64,000 nt of DNA from CAVVFX01 sp963747535 (GCA_963747535.1 CAVVFX010000013.1:186001-250000); one strand, 5' to 3'; positions 1 to 9,090 are shown, numbered from the stretch's first letter. Numbers and translations: made by a program. The notes: generated from the letters alone by a model not told the origin.

Positions 1-740
1 TCGCTGGAATCGACGCCTTCGACGTGCTCGCAGCGTGCGGCCAGGTGCAGCGCGAAGCCACCGCTCGACGTGAAGCAATCGAGGGCGCGTCCCCGCGCGT
101 ATTTTGCGACGGCGACGTAATTTTCGCGTTGGTCAAGGAAGATGCCGGTCTTCTGGCCGTGCTGGAGATCGGCATGGAACTCGAGTCCATTCATGTGGAC
201 AGCAATGTGTTCGGGAACCTCGCCGTGCAGGATGCGGGTTTCGCGGGGCAGATTCTCCTGGGTGCGCACAGCCGCATCATTGCGCGCCACGATCCCCTTG
301 GGTTGAAAGAGCTCGATGAGCGCCTGAACGATTTCGGGCGTGGCGCGATCCATGCCTTGATCGAGCGCCTGCAGAGTGAAGTACTCGCCATAACGATCGA
401 TGATCAGGGCCGGAAGAAAATCGGCTTCGGCGTGGACCAGGCGGAAAGCGTCGGTTCCGGAGACGTAGCGTGCGCGAAACGCGGCAGCGGCGGTGAGAGC
501 GGCGCGCCAGTCCAGGGGGTCAGGGAGGCGGCGCACGGCGATCTGGGATGTGGAGCTGTAGTGCGCCTGGCATAGGGCCCGATTGCGATCGTCTACTACT
601 TTGACTACATCGCCGGGCGCGGCTTCGCCAGTGTCGATGATGTCGCTGCGGAAGATCCAGGGATGTCCGGCGGCAATGCGGGCTGCGGCTTTGCGATTGA
701 CACGTACAGTGGGTGGCAAGAGTACAGTGTAGAGCAACAC
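1..740 (-). CDS. rlmI: Class I SAM-dependent rRNA methyltransferase, RlmI-like (3' end cut off by window)
   Basis: Reading the minus strand gives a continuous frame whose product starts with a PUA-like segment (VNRKAAARIAAGHPWIFRSD) and continues through the RlmI-family middle domain to motif I of the methyltransferase fold (LDCFTSSGGFALHLA, then VEGVDSS). RlmI-family enzymes methylate a cytosine of 23S rRNA (C1962 in E. coli) using S-adenosylmethionine. I chose a GTG start at 740 because AGGGA lies seven bases before it; a TTG directly after it is an alternative. The gene leaves the window before its catalytic C-terminal half is complete. A long plus-strand open frame over the same bases is its antisense shadow. 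Family assignment is strong; exact substrate is by homology. Confidence 0.85.
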   Translation of the reverse strand, partial: MLLYTVLLPPTVRVNRKAAARIAAGHPWIFRSDIIDTGEAAPGDVVKVVDDRNRALCQAHYSSTSQIAVRRLPDPLDWRAALTAAAAFRARYVSGTDAFRLVHAEADFLPALIIDRYGEYFTLQALDQGMDRATPEIVQALIELFQPKGIVARNDAAVRTQENLPRETRILHGEVPEHIAVHMNGLEFHADLQHGQKTGIFLDQRENYVAVAKYARGRALDCFTSSGGFALHLAARCEHVEGVDSS

Positions 741-1073
741 CGGCAGGTCCCTCGCGTCGTGGGCCGGGGATGAACACGCATCAACACGGATTAAACCCAA
801 TGCTGTTCACTTAACGCATGGAGCCCTTAATAGCCCGGTGCCTGCCCACGGAAAAGAAGGAAAAGAGCGGCCAAAGACTTGCTGCCGGAACGCGCCCCTC
901 CTATCGTTCGCCACATTGTACTTCCACCGGTAGGCGTTACACGACCAAAATGCCGCATTGCCCGGACTACCGGCCACAAGCCGACTTATCGTTACTAATC
1001 CGACCAGACTCACCCGAAGCCGCACCTGATGGGCTTGCGGATTACGCCTGTTTGGTGACGCGTGTTTACCGCG
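741..1073. other. Intergenic, no gene seen
   Basis: About 330 bases between the rlmI-like start and the end of the FG-GAP gene. Near 762-790 there is a short A/C-rich direct repeat (AACACGCATCAACACGG) of the same style as the CACGAAT repeats at 55.7-55.8 kb and 59.4 kb. No convincing coding frame, RNA gene or terminator was seen. Confidence 0.5.
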
Positions 1074-3275
1074 TTACTGCACGCCGAGGAGCACGCTTAC
1101 GCCATTTCCTGTCAAGGAGCCGAGCACGAGGTCGCTTCGACCATCGCCGTTGAAACCAGCTGTGGCAACGGACTCGCAACCCGTGCCGTAGAAAACAGGC
1201 GCTTGAAATGTTCCGTCACCGTTACCCAGCAGGATACCCACGCCCAGCGAATTGGTCACGGCGAGGTCGATTTTCCCGTCGCCATTAAAGTCGCCGAGCG
1301 AGATCCACACGGGGTAAGCAGGGTGGGTGTAGAGATCGTAGAGGTTGTATTTTTCGCTAGGAACAGCGGGGCCGACGCTGTATGTCACAACGGGCTGAAA
1401 CGTTCCATTGCCATTGCCCAGCAACACACCAACCGTTCCGTTGTAGTATGCGAGGACGAGGTCCGTCTTGCCATCGCCATTGACGTCACCGGAAACGATT
1501 GAGCTGATTGGAGCAATCCCTCCAATGGTCTTGGGATTCGCGAAGGACCCGTCGCCGTTGCCTAGCAGAATGTAAAGGTTCGTACTAGTCGCGGCGTCGA
1601 CGACAGCAAGGTCAACCTTCCCGTCTCCATTGAAATCTCCGCTCGTGGCTACACCGGCGGCGTTGCCCAAAATCCCGTTGCCGCCCCCGAAAGTTCCGTC
1701 GCCGAAGCCGAGGTAGACTCCTCCACTGAAAATATCCGGTATGCCATCGCCATTGAAGTCCGCGACAGTGACATTGGGACCGTTCCCGACTGCGCCCGTC
1801 TCTCGAAACGTTCCATCGCCATTTCCAAGGAACAACATTACGGAGTAGTAAGTGAAGGTATCCTCACCCGTGCGGCAGTCGGCGAGCAGATCGAGTTTTC
1901 CGTCGCCATTCATGTCGGCGAGTACAACTGTCACGTTCGAGTTGTCATAGCTCTCGTCGTAGCATAACGGCCCGATCGCTTTCGCTGCCTGAAACGTCCC
2001 ATCTCCATTGCCCAAAAAGACGGAGATCGTCGACGCGCCATAATCATTCAAGCCGGTGCCGGCGACGATGTCGGCTATTCCATCTCCATTAACGTCTCCT
2101 ACCGCGACGGAATATGCCGGCAAACTCAACTGCAGGCCGCCGGTCGTCGCAAGGCCGCTCGCGGGAAGCGTGTTGACCTGCTGATTGAATACCGGCGAGG
2201 TCGCGGGCGCGTAGACGGTATCTCCGCTGTAGTGCACCCAGATGGATCGCATCCCCGCAGGCAGCGAGATGGTTGTTAAGTGGGCAGTACCTTGAGTTAC
2301 GGGGGTGATACCGAGAATGGCCGCGCCATCGTAGAACGTGACAGATCCGGATACATCGAGATGCGCTGCGGTCGCGGTGAGGACGACGGGTTGCCCGAAG
2401 ATCGCGGGGTTAGCGGACGACGTCACCACCGGTGAAGCTGCCGCACCTGCAATTACATTCAGTGTGTACGCGGGCGAAATGCTGGATAAGTCCATGGCAT
2501 CTCCACCATAGACGGCTGTCAGGGAGTGTGACCCGAGGCCCAACGATAAATCTCGCAAGATGGTAGGTATACTTCCCACATATCCAAAGCCGACTGCTTT
2601 CGGCCCGTCATAGAGCGTGACCTCTCCCGTCGCCGGCGGGTCAACGGTAATCGTGAGTTCCCAATTCTCGCCAAGCACCACGGGATTCGAGGATGCCGCA
2701 ATTGTGGTTGTCGTTGGGAGCTTGTTTATGACTTCTGTAATTGGCGCCGATGTCGCGGGAGTGAAGTTTGCGTCGCCGCTGTAGGTGGCAGTTAGCGTGT
2801 ACGTACCTGGCGCCGTGTAATTGGGCGCGGAGGTCCACGTTGCCTGACCGTTCGTCACGTTGAACGGAATCGTCGATTCCTGGTTGAAGTAGAAGACCAC
2901 GTGGCCGGTCGCGGTCGTTGGATCTATGGTCGCGGTAAACGCAAAGCCTTGGCCGTAGGCGGACGGGTTGGGCGTGGATGTCACCGTGACCGTCGGCGTT
3001 GGGGCCTGTTCTCCAGGAAATATGGACAAACCTCCGTTTCCCACACAAGCCAATTCGGTGATGCCATTCCCGTTGAAGCTGCCAGACAGGTAGGCAACGC
3101 CGCTGAAGCTGTAGGTTCCCGTGCCGAACGTGCCGGCAAACGTTCCGTCGCCTTTACCCAGGTACATCGTCAATGAATCCTGGTACGCCGCGGCTAAATC
3201 GAGATTACCGTCGCCGTTGAAACGCCTATCGTAAGCACGGGCAAGGTTGAAAATGAGCCGAAGGCCGGACCCCAC
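1074..3275 (-). CDS. FG-GAP/VCBS and Ig-like repeat protein, C-terminal fragment of a frameshifted gene
   Basis: The 733-residue frame carries FG-GAP/VCBS beta-propeller repeats of the type DFNGDGKxDLA...LLGNGDGTFQ, whose D-x-N-x-D-G loops bind calcium, with about three Ig-like (Big_3-type) domains (for example VTVTSTPNPSAYGQGFAFTA) in between. Such proteins are exported adhesins or surface scaffolds. The apparent N-terminus is not a real start: the preceding frame (3194-3907) matches up to a point near 3230, where loss of one A turns the expected GGCGATTTCAAC into GGCGTTTCAAC. This piece is therefore the C-terminal third of one gene running from about 6209 to 1074. It may be a decayed gene or contain assembly errors. 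Confidence 0.8.
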   Translation of the reverse strand: MGSGLRLIFNLARAYDRRFNGDGNLDLAAAYQDSLTMYLGKGDGTFAGTFGTGTYSFSGVAYLSGSFNGNGITELACVGNGGLSIFPGEQAPTPTVTVTSTPNPSAYGQGFAFTATIDPTTATGHVVFYFNQESTIPFNVTNGQATWTSAPNYTAPGTYTLTATYSGDANFTPATSAPITEVINKLPTTTTIAASSNPVVLGENWELTITVDPPATGEVTLYDGPKAVGFGYVGSIPTILRDLSLGLGSHSLTAVYGGDAMDLSSISPAYTLNVIAGAAASPVVTSSANPAIFGQPVVLTATAAHLDVSGSVTFYDGAAILGITPVTQGTAHLTTISLPAGMRSIWVHYSGDTVYAPATSPVFNQQVNTLPASGLATTGGLQLSLPAYSVAVGDVNGDGIADIVAGTGLNDYGASTISVFLGNGDGTFQAAKAIGPLCYDESYDNSNVTVVLADMNGDGKLDLLADCRTGEDTFTYYSVMLFLGNGDGTFRETGAVGNGPNVTVADFNGDGIPDIFSGGVYLGFGDGTFGGGNGILGNAAGVATSGDFNGDGKVDLAVVDAATSTNLYILLGNGDGSFANPKTIGGIAPISSIVSGDVNGDGKTDLVLAYYNGTVGVLLGNGNGTFQPVVTYSVGPAVPSEKYNLYDLYTHPAYPVWISLGDFNGDGKIDLAVTNSLGVGILLGNGDGTFQAPVFYGTGCESVATAGFNGDGRSDLVLGSLTGNGVSVLLGVQ

Positions 3276-3907
3276 GAGAATGTCCCGTCTCCTTGGCTCA
3301 AACCCACAGAGAGGGTGTAGGCATGCGTGAACCCCTCGTATTCCGTCATGACCACATCGGTCTTGCCGTCTCCGTTAAAGTCGCCGACCGACACGGCGGA
3401 AAACGTCACCAGGGAACCAGATATTGCCTCAAACGTTCCGTCCCCGTTGCCGATGTAGACGCCGCTGGTGGCGATGAAGTCCGGTATCCCATCCCCGCTG
3501 AAATCCCCGACAGCAAAGACGCTGGAAGATCCCGCAATTGAGAGGGGATTTGACTGGAAGGTTCCGTAGCCGTTCCCGAAAAGGATTTCGACACCGAACG
3601 CGTTGATGGCGATGTCGGCCTTCCCGTCCCCGTTGAAATCAGCCACGACAATATAGGTTGCCGTTCCGGTGATCGTCGAGACCAGCGGCGGTTGGAAAGT
3701 CCCGTCCCCGTTGCCAAGGAGAATGCTGATCGACCCTTTGCCGGTCACGATCAAGTCGGTGTTTCCGTCGCCATTGAAATCTCCGGACGCAATGGCATAG
3801 GCTGTGCCGGTGGGCGTATTGATAGCCGGCTGAAATGTCCCGTCGCCGTTGGCCAGGAGGACGCTCACGGCGGAGCCCGACAGAATCGCAAGATCACCTT
3901 TTTCCAT
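3194..3907 (-). CDS. FG-GAP/VCBS repeat protein, middle fragment of a frameshifted gene
   Basis: This 237-residue frame consists of four or more FG-GAP repeats (DFNGDGNTDLIVTGKG, DFNGDGKADIAINAF, DFSGDGIPDFIATSG). Its start, MEKGDLAILSG, is the second half of a repeat whose first half (EADFNGDGK) ends the upstream frame; removing one A from the A5 run at about 3898-3902 joins the two as DFNGDGKGDLAIL. Its end, after VLTIGV, falls out of frame in the middle of another repeat that continues in the next fragment as FNGDGNLDLAAAY. It is not an independent gene. Both breaks are single-base events, so the whole locus could be one open frame of about 1,710 codons if either is a sequencing error. Confidence 0.75.
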   Translation of the reverse strand: MEKGDLAILSGSAVSVLLANGDGTFQPAINTPTGTAYAIASGDFNGDGNTDLIVTGKGSISILLGNGDGTFQPPLVSTITGTATYIVVADFNGDGKADIAINAFGVEILFGNGYGTFQSNPLSIAGSSSVFAVGDFSGDGIPDFIATSGVYIGNGDGTFEAISGSLVTFSAVSVGDFNGDGKTDVVMTEYEGFTHAYTLSVGLSQGDGTFSWGPAFGSFSTLPVLTIGVSTATVISI

Positions 3908-6209
3908 CGCCGTTGAAGTCCGCCTCGATGATCGCAGTGCCGGGCACGGGATAGGTCACCGGCGCTCCGAGATTATTGGCCGGTCCAGCGCTGACGATGA
4001 TGTTAGCCGGCGACGAAGTGCTGGTCGTGAAGTTGGCGTTTCCGACGTAACGAGCCCGGAGCGAGTGCCTGCCAGGATAGAGTAGGCCGGTGCTGAGCAC
4101 AGCCTGCCCTGCAACAATCGCGCGCGTGCCGAGAATCATTACTCCGTCGTAAAAGGTCATGCTGCCCGCGGCCGAGGCGGGCGATACGTTGGCTGACAGA
4201 GTTACGCTTTGCCCGAACGTCACTTGGCCAGCCGAAACTGACACGCTCGTGGTCGTGGGCACGTTCTGCGCCACCGTCTCGACCAGGGGCGGTGAAGAAC
4301 TCGGATTGTAGCCGAAAGCTCCGGTGTAGGTTGCGACGATGGAGTGAGTGCCGGGCGAGAGGGACGGCGGAACGAACGAGGCAGCCCCGGCGCTCAACTG
4401 AACCGCACCGAGGAGCGTGGCGCCGTCGCTAAAGGTGACTGGGCCGGTTGCCGTTGATGGCGACACGGTGGCTACAAAGGTGACAGTCTCGCCGAAGTAG
4501 GATGCGCTGCTCGATGAAACGAGCGTCGTTGTGGTAACGGCGGCGTCATTGATTTCTACGACCAACGAAGAGCTGCTTGGTGAGTAGACCGAGTCTCCGG
4601 AATACACCGCGACGAGAAAATGCGGGAGGAGGTTCGTGAGGTTTTCGACCATCGACGCTACGCCGTTCGCCACCGGGTAGGTTCCTAAAACGTAAAAGTC
4701 ATCGTAAAAAGTCACTTTCCCGGTAGCAGAGGCAGGAGAAACGAATCCGACCAGTCCGACGCCCTGTCCGTAGGCGCCAGGGTCGAGCGTCGAAACCAGC
4801 GTTGTGGTTGTGGACTGCCCCACACCGCCCATAAGCACATTGACGCCGCTGTAGCCTATCACGGCCACGTCCGCCTTGCCGTCTCCGTTGAAATCCCCTG
4901 CAACTACGGTGTCGCCTTGCAAGATCTCATGCTGCGGCTCCTCGAACGTCCCGTCGCCATTGCCGTACAGCAACGTGACGTCCGGGGCGTGGCCAGAACT
5001 GAACACCAGGTCCGGCTTACCGTCGCCGTTGAAATCGCAGACTGCGACGGTCAGACTGGTGGTATTACCGGTTCCCGAGTCGTAGTTCACCGGCGCCTGG
5101 AATGTCCCGTCGCCCTTGCCCAAAAGGACGCTCGCGGTCGGATTGCCTGTGACCACGAGGTCGATCTTGCCGTCTCCGTTCAAGTCTTCAGCAACTGCAA
5201 ACCGTGGCGCCGCGACTCCCGCGGCGACATCGGTCCGCGGACGAAATGAACCATCCCCGTTGCCGAGCAGCACGCTCACAGCGCCAGCGAAATAGTCCGT
5301 CACAACGAGGTCGGACACGCCATCACCGTTGAAATCGCTAACAGCTACAGAACTGGGATAAGAGCCCGTAGCGTAGCTCACCGGTCCTCGCAATGTGCCG
5401 TCACCATTACCCAGAAATATGTTGACCACATTGTCGATATAGCTCGTAACTGCGAGGTCAGCTTTGCCGTCGCCGTTGAAATCGCCTATGGCGATGGAAC
5501 CTGCGCTCTTGCCGGCCGGGTAGAGGATCGGTGATTGGAAAGTTCCGTCGCCGTTGCCCAGGAGGATACTGACAGAGCCGGCGCCGTAGGTGGCGCCTGA
5601 CGTCGTGAAGTCCGCAACGGCAAGGTCCATTTTGCCGTCGCCATTGAAGTCGCCGATTGTTACCGCCTGAGCAAGCTGACCAAGCGCGACTTCCATGCAC
5701 GGCTGGAATGAACCGTCACCATTGCCCAGTAACACGCAGAGGCCTCCTGCAGACGCGTCTTCTAGAACGATGTCCAGCGTGCCGTCGCCGTTGAGATCGC
5801 CGACGGCTATTGCGTTTTCCGTGGGGGCACGAGAATTGACGGGCAAGCTGAAAAACGTCGACGGTAGCGAATTCACCCGGAGCGGAACGGTCGCGGACGA
5901 ACCTGCTGCATAGGTCGTGTCTCCCGAATAATAAGCGTGAATCGACGTGGCTCCTGAGTTCAGCGTCGATGTTGTGAGAGGCGCTTGTCCGTTGGAGATC
6001 GGCCTTATACCGAGTATGGCCACGCCGTCGTAGAATGTCACGTAGCCCGTTGCAGCGGCGGGCGAGACGGTCGCGGTCAGCGTTACTGGCTGGCCAAGCG
6101 TGGTGGGGTTCGCTGAGGTCGTGACGGTCAGGCTGACTGGCATCGTCCCAGCGATTGCCAGTTGAAATGCGGCCAACGCCGCTAAGTGCGACCCGCTTCC
6201 GACTGTCAT
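3894..6209 (-). CDS. FG-GAP/VCBS and Ig-like repeat protein, N-terminal fragment of a frameshifted gene
   Basis: The 771-residue product begins with a short hydrophobic stretch (LAALAAFQLAIAG), then an Ig-like domain (residues about 25-110), seven or eight FG-GAP repeats (about 120-470) and three tandem Ig-like domains of about 90 residues (about 475-745), ending abruptly inside the next FG-GAP repeat at FNGDGKR because of an extra A in an A-run near 3900. The family is exported and calcium-binding; a role in adhesion or carbohydrate contact is inference. The leader is weak for a signal peptide, so the true N-terminus may also have been lost. It is the first of three pieces of one gene on the minus strand. 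Confidence 0.8.
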   Translation of the reverse strand: MTVGSGSHLAALAAFQLAIAGTMPVSLTVTTSANPTTLGQPVTLTATVSPAAATGYVTFYDGVAILGIRPISNGQAPLTTSTLNSGATSIHAYYSGDTTYAAGSSATVPLRVNSLPSTFFSLPVNSRAPTENAIAVGDLNGDGTLDIVLEDASAGGLCVLLGNGDGSFQPCMEVALGQLAQAVTIGDFNGDGKMDLAVADFTTSGATYGAGSVSILLGNGDGTFQSPILYPAGKSAGSIAIGDFNGDGKADLAVTSYIDNVVNIFLGNGDGTLRGPVSYATGSYPSSVAVSDFNGDGVSDLVVTDYFAGAVSVLLGNGDGSFRPRTDVAAGVAAPRFAVAEDLNGDGKIDLVVTGNPTASVLLGKGDGTFQAPVNYDSGTGNTTSLTVAVCDFNGDGKPDLVFSSGHAPDVTLLYGNGDGTFEEPQHEILQGDTVVAGDFNGDGKADVAVIGYSGVNVLMGGVGQSTTTTLVSTLDPGAYGQGVGLVGFVSPASATGKVTFYDDFYVLGTYPVANGVASMVENLTNLLPHFLVAVYSGDSVYSPSSSSLVVEINDAAVTTTTLVSSSSASYFGETVTFVATVSPSTATGPVTFSDGATLLGAVQLSAGAASFVPPSLSPGTHSIVATYTGAFGYNPSSSPPLVETVAQNVPTTTSVSVSAGQVTFGQSVTLSANVSPASAAGSMTFYDGVMILGTRAIVAGQAVLSTGLLYPGRHSLRARYVGNANFTTSTSSPANIIVSAGPANNLGAPVTYPVPGTAIIEADFNGDGKR

Positions 6210-7034
6210 GTCTCAACTGGGATTCTATTCTTGATTCCCAGCAGGGTCCAGTATATACCGGCGCCTTCCCTTTGGTCCCGCGAGTTGCCTTTGTTGTTGT
6301 CCTGATCGCGTTCTGGAAGAATACTCCCCATAAACGCTAGAACCTTATCTGGAGTGACCCGGCCCGACATCGCTGAATCGTAGCGAGAATCTCGCTGCCG
6401 GGGCACTTCGGATAAGGACGTTTGAAGTAAGCCGCCCGCGTTTGCGGCGGACGCGGTAGGGCTATGGGTTTTGAATGGCCCTTTGCGTACTTGATCTTGG
6501 CGTTTTGCGATTTCCAGGTCTCTGAGTGTACCGCCGGCGAGGGCTCGTGGCCCCGGAGATGCAATCTGCCAGTGCCTTATGAGTGGGTCGGTGACCACAG
6601 CGGCACTGAGTTCTCGACCGTGGACGCACTTCGGGTGTGTGAGCCGATTGAGGCGCTAATGTGGCCGGCAGTAGACCGGAATCAGGACGTGTTGCCGAGG
6701 AATACTTGCATTCTAACCTAGCGCTCCTCCTAAACGGCCGGGGATTCCGCACGAAATGTAGAAGTGCCCCTGCATTTGCGCTGATTAATGCCCCTACCCT
6801 TTCTGTCTGAAGCGTGGCCGCTTCGTCCTCCTGCCCATGGATTCGCAGGGATCCAGCGGCGCTGGCGCCCGCGACTATAGCGGGGCCTTTGAGCCGGCAC
6901 CCCGTCAGGCTGCGAGGGAACGCGTCGGTGAAGCTGAATCGTCGACACCGCGGAAGTCGCTCCTGGGACGGTTTGGCACGGATTACCCACGATTAACGCC
7001 CTAGAGCGTGTTTAGGCGTTCTGATCTCGAAAAA
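6210..7034. other. Intergenic, no convincing gene
   Basis: Open frames here on both strands have no recognisable domain, start signal or repeat structure. A GCACGGATTACCCACGATTAA segment near 6975-6995 resembles the short ACACGAAT-type repeats seen elsewhere in the window. I see nothing else to annotate. Confidence 0.5.
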
Positions 7035-7448
7035 TCATTGCGCAACTTTTTTGGGTGGTCTGCCCCCAAGTTTGCCGTTTTCTCTGGAAGCGTTTTTCTT
7101 GCCCTTACTAGTTGATCGGCCTCCAACTTCACCTAACCTGGACGCCATCCAGGATTTTGAGCCCAGAAAACCTTCCAGGAGGCCGGGCACGTAGATATCT
7201 GCGTCAACGGCCGGAAAATGGATACCGAAGCCCGATGGACTGATCTCAATTTCATTGAGCTGTGAAGGTTGGGCGAATTGCAGACCCTCGACATCTCCAG
7301 GCGAGAAACTGATGATCAGGTTAGAACTCAGATGAATCACTACGCGCCCGCTTCTGCGGTCATAACGGGCGGAAACAGCCCGTGGGAACTTGGCGCGCAA
7401 CTCCTTTGCACGATGGGTTGCCTGTTTGAAATCGTCACGCGATGCCAT
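7035..7448 (-). CDS. DUF2442 domain protein with basic C-terminal tail
   Basis: The central part (RRSGRVVIHLSSNLIISFSP, then EIEISPSGFGIHFPAVDADI and VPGLLEGFLG) is a clear DUF2442 domain. DUF2442 genes are usually found next to DUF4160 genes, as here, and the pair is often treated as a putative toxin-antitoxin-like module; the function is not established. The tail ending GRPPKK is Lys/Arg-rich and resembles an AT-hook, which suggests DNA binding (inference). I start it at 7448 because GGGAGAG stands just before that ATG; a GTG at 7472 would add eight residues. It overlaps the end of the DUF4160 frame by about 110 bases. Confidence 0.75.
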   Translation of the reverse strand: MASRDDFKQATHRAKELRAKFPRAVSARYDRRSGRVVIHLSSNLIISFSPGDVEGLQFAQPSQLNEIEISPSGFGIHFPAVDADIYVPGLLEGFLGSKSWMASRLGEVGGRSTSKGKKNASRENGKLGGRPPKKVAQ

Positions 7449-7699
7449 GAAATTCTCTCCCATGCCCGGCACAATTCAACCAAATGATTCGTCAACACTC
7501 CTGTTATGTGCTTGATCTCGCGACGCGAGAATCCATAGTTCTCGCGGAGGTCAACGGGACCAACCAGACAGTTCAGATCGAAGACGGCTTCGTGCCCCGC
7601 GCCAATCACGTGGACGTGGGCGGGCCGATGATCGTTCGGGTAGATGACAACCCGAAGTCCGTCGAACCTGAGGACCGCCGGCACAAGCTCATTGTACAT
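7340..7699 (-). CDS. DUF4160 domain protein
   Basis: The first 80 or so residues match DUF4160: VLRFDGLRVVIYPNDHRPAHVHV, then LRENYGFSRREIKHI and a terminal Trp-containing helix (CRAWERIS). In the family the protein ends about here. In this copy the frame runs on for about 35 more residues through the start of the DUF2442 gene, so the original stop may have been lost or a frameshift may have occurred near 7450. It lies upstream of and overlaps the DUF2442 gene on the minus strand, consistent with translational coupling. Molecular function is unknown; a role as one half of a toxin-antitoxin-like pair is inference from the gene order. Confidence 0.7.
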   Translation of the reverse strand: MYNELVPAVLRFDGLRVVIYPNDHRPAHVHVIGAGHEAVFDLNCLVGPVDLRENYGFSRREIKHITGVLTNHLVELCRAWERISWHRVTISNRQPIVQRSCAPSSHGLFPPVMTAEAGA

Positions 7700-7769
7700 G
7701 AATTCCTAACCGCTTGGGTTTAAATATTTTTTACGAATCGGGCGTTTTCGACGAACCAGTTGGCCGATT

Positions 7770-8195
7770 CAGTCACAATCTGGGAGGCTACGGCATTACT
7801 TGCAACGCGCCAGCGTCACTCCGGGCGATCCCCCAATTGGCCTGGGTGTCGGTGTCCGTGAGCGACAGCAATGATCTCCACACCCATGGCGTTTTCCGGG
7901 AAAATGACAATGTACGGAACTTCTGGAGCAGTGGCTTGCGGGGAGCTGGCCGCGACTGTCAGGGCGTCCGCCCAAGTCTGATTCGCGCCTCGTCTGTTGG
8001 CGGCCGAATTTTGCAGAGAGATCTTTAGTCTGTCAGCGAGGCGGATTTCGCAGCCGGCATGTCACTTCGGGCGGCGAATTGTGGCGCAGCGACACAGCCG
8101 CGGGTCGAAACCGCACAACCGGGCGTCACTGGGCTGTGTTATAGCGTTAAGAATCAGTCATTTAGGGAGTTGACAGAGCGGCTGGGCAGAGTCTC
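7770..8195 (+). repeat. Diverged direct repeat, copy 1 (with 11620-12095)
   Basis: This segment and 11620-12095 share several blocks in the same order: a CTGGGA(G/A)GCTAC block, GTCACTCCGGGCGATCCCC, and a best-conserved block of about 130 bases at 8059-8190 versus 11962-12090 (CGACACAGCCGCGGGTCGAAACC type) ending in GAGTTGACAGAGCGGCTGG. The repeats surround remnants of a ParE-like reading frame on the minus strand. The conserved 130 bases are upstream of that remnant. Confidence 0.7.
7816..8061 (-). pseudogene. Remnant of a RelE/ParE-family toxin gene
   Basis: The minus-strand frame that ends with TGA at 7816 encodes EVPYIVIFPENAMGVEII followed by AVAHGHRHPGQLG, which resembles the last beta-strands and the AVAHGRRRPGYW-type C-terminus of ParE/RelE toxins. 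Upstream residues (LADRLKISLQNSAANRR...) do not look like the family's N-terminal helices, there is no good start codon and a stop bounds the frame at 8062. I read it as a decayed toxin whose N-terminal part is lost. The second copy of the surrounding repeat has a similar but further degraded piece (VAHGRRRSGHLG, 11660-11726). Confidence 0.45.
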
Positions 8196-8383
8196 TGGGG
8201 GCGCCGCGGGTGGTCGTGCGCTGACTGGGAGCCACGAACCAGCCGGTTTACCAAGGATCGTCCGAAAGGTTCCTCTGCCAGGATGCCGCCACAGGTGATG
8301 ATTACTTTCGGATTTCTGACCATTGGGGCGCTATACCTGACTGCTTTATGATCCTGCCTTCTCGGGCAGCGGTAGAATTGGGC

Positions 8384-8599
8384 ATGCGCAATGAGTTCAC
8401 CGCAATCATCGAGCAGGACGGCCCCTGGTATATCTCATACTGCGCGGAAGTTCCCGGCGCCAATGGCCAGGGCAAATCGCGTGAAGAGTGCCTCGAGAAT
8501 TTGCGAGAGGCTATCGCGTTGATTCTGGAATATCGGCGGGAGGAGACCCTCCGATCGCTGCCGGCGGAGGCGGGTCAGGAACTTGTTGTCGTCGGATGA
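8384..8599 (+). CDS. hicB: HicB-family antitoxin
   Basis: The 71-residue product has the HicB partial RNase H-like fold signature: EFTAIIEQDGPWYISYCAEV, PGANGQGKSREECLENLREA and IALILEYRRE. HicB proteins bind and neutralise the HicA mRNA interferase and often repress their own operon. I start at the ATG at 8384, where homology begins; an in-frame ATG at 8348 would add twelve residues without family character. The stop overlaps the ATG of the following hicA sequence (ATGA at 8596-8599), the usual coupled arrangement, in HicB-first order. The antitoxin is intact while the toxin next to it is frameshifted. Confidence 0.85.
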   Translation: MRNEFTAIIEQDGPWYISYCAEVPGANGQGKSREECLENLREAIALILEYRREETLRSLPAEAGQELVVVG

Positions 8600-8786
8600 A
8601 GCGCGATGGAATTGCTATGGCACCTCCAGGGACGGCTGCGTAATTCGGCGCGAAGGAAAAGAGCACACGCTCTGGGAAAATCCACAGACTTTTCATGCTG
8701 AGGCGGTTCCGCGACACGCCGAGATCGCGAACCTCCTGGCTAAGAGAATTCGCCGGCGGCTTTCGGTTCCCGATCCTCCCGGTTAG
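8596..8786 (+). pseudogene. hicA: Frameshifted HicA toxin gene
   Basis: HicA is a small double-stranded-RNA-binding-fold mRNA interferase with one catalytic His. Here the pieces are in different frames: MELLWHLQ from an ATG at 8604-8606, then after an extra G in the GGG run near 8629 DGCVIRREGKEHTLWENPQT and AVPRHAEIANLLAKRIRRRL, which is a good HicA C-terminus (the active-site His corresponds to KEH). The ATG overlapping the hicB stop would read only fourteen codons to a stop. At least one and probably two frame changes separate this sequence from a functional gene. Confidence 0.7.
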
Positions 8787-9090
8787 ACGAATTCTCCCCG
8801 TCGGTAGGTCTTTTGGGTAAGACCACGCGGGCGTTCGGTTCAATGGCATCTCGCTTCAGTGACTCTGGGCGGCGCGAATGCGATCAATTCTTGGATGACG
8901 GACCAACCGGAAGCCGTTCCTTGATTGCCTGCCCATCGTGGCCGGCCTTTTTGGAGAAGTGGGCCGCCGCTTCGGACCCCGGCCACTTTCCGAAATCGCG
9001 GTTTCTTGCCACGGGTGGAAGTCCTATACGGTGACGCCTCCATACCCGAAGCCAGCGAGAGGAAATATCGTAAGCTAAGAACAGGTCGCG
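8787..9090. other. Intergenic, nothing recognised
   Basis: Just over 300 bases between the broken hicA and the next antitoxin gene. A CCGAAATCGCGGTTT string at about 8989-9003 recurs at about 9548-9563 on the far side of the next toxin-antitoxin pair, which hints at a small duplicated border. No gene seen. Confidence 0.4.

Noticed and set aside
24..575. Plus-strand open frame of 183 codons at the window start
   Set aside because: It lies exactly antisense to the RlmI-like gene, whose minus-strand translation has clear methyltransferase motifs.
6206..6598. Minus-strand open frame of 130 codons upstream of the FG-GAP gene
   Set aside because: No domain, no ribosome-binding site and no repeat of FG-GAP type; treated as chance.
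8059..8298. Plus-strand frames starting MSLRAANCGAATQPR and, in copy 2, MSLWPANCGAATQPR
   Set aside because: The similarity follows from the duplicated DNA; neither frame has a start signal or known domain and their downstream parts diverge, so coding is doubtful.
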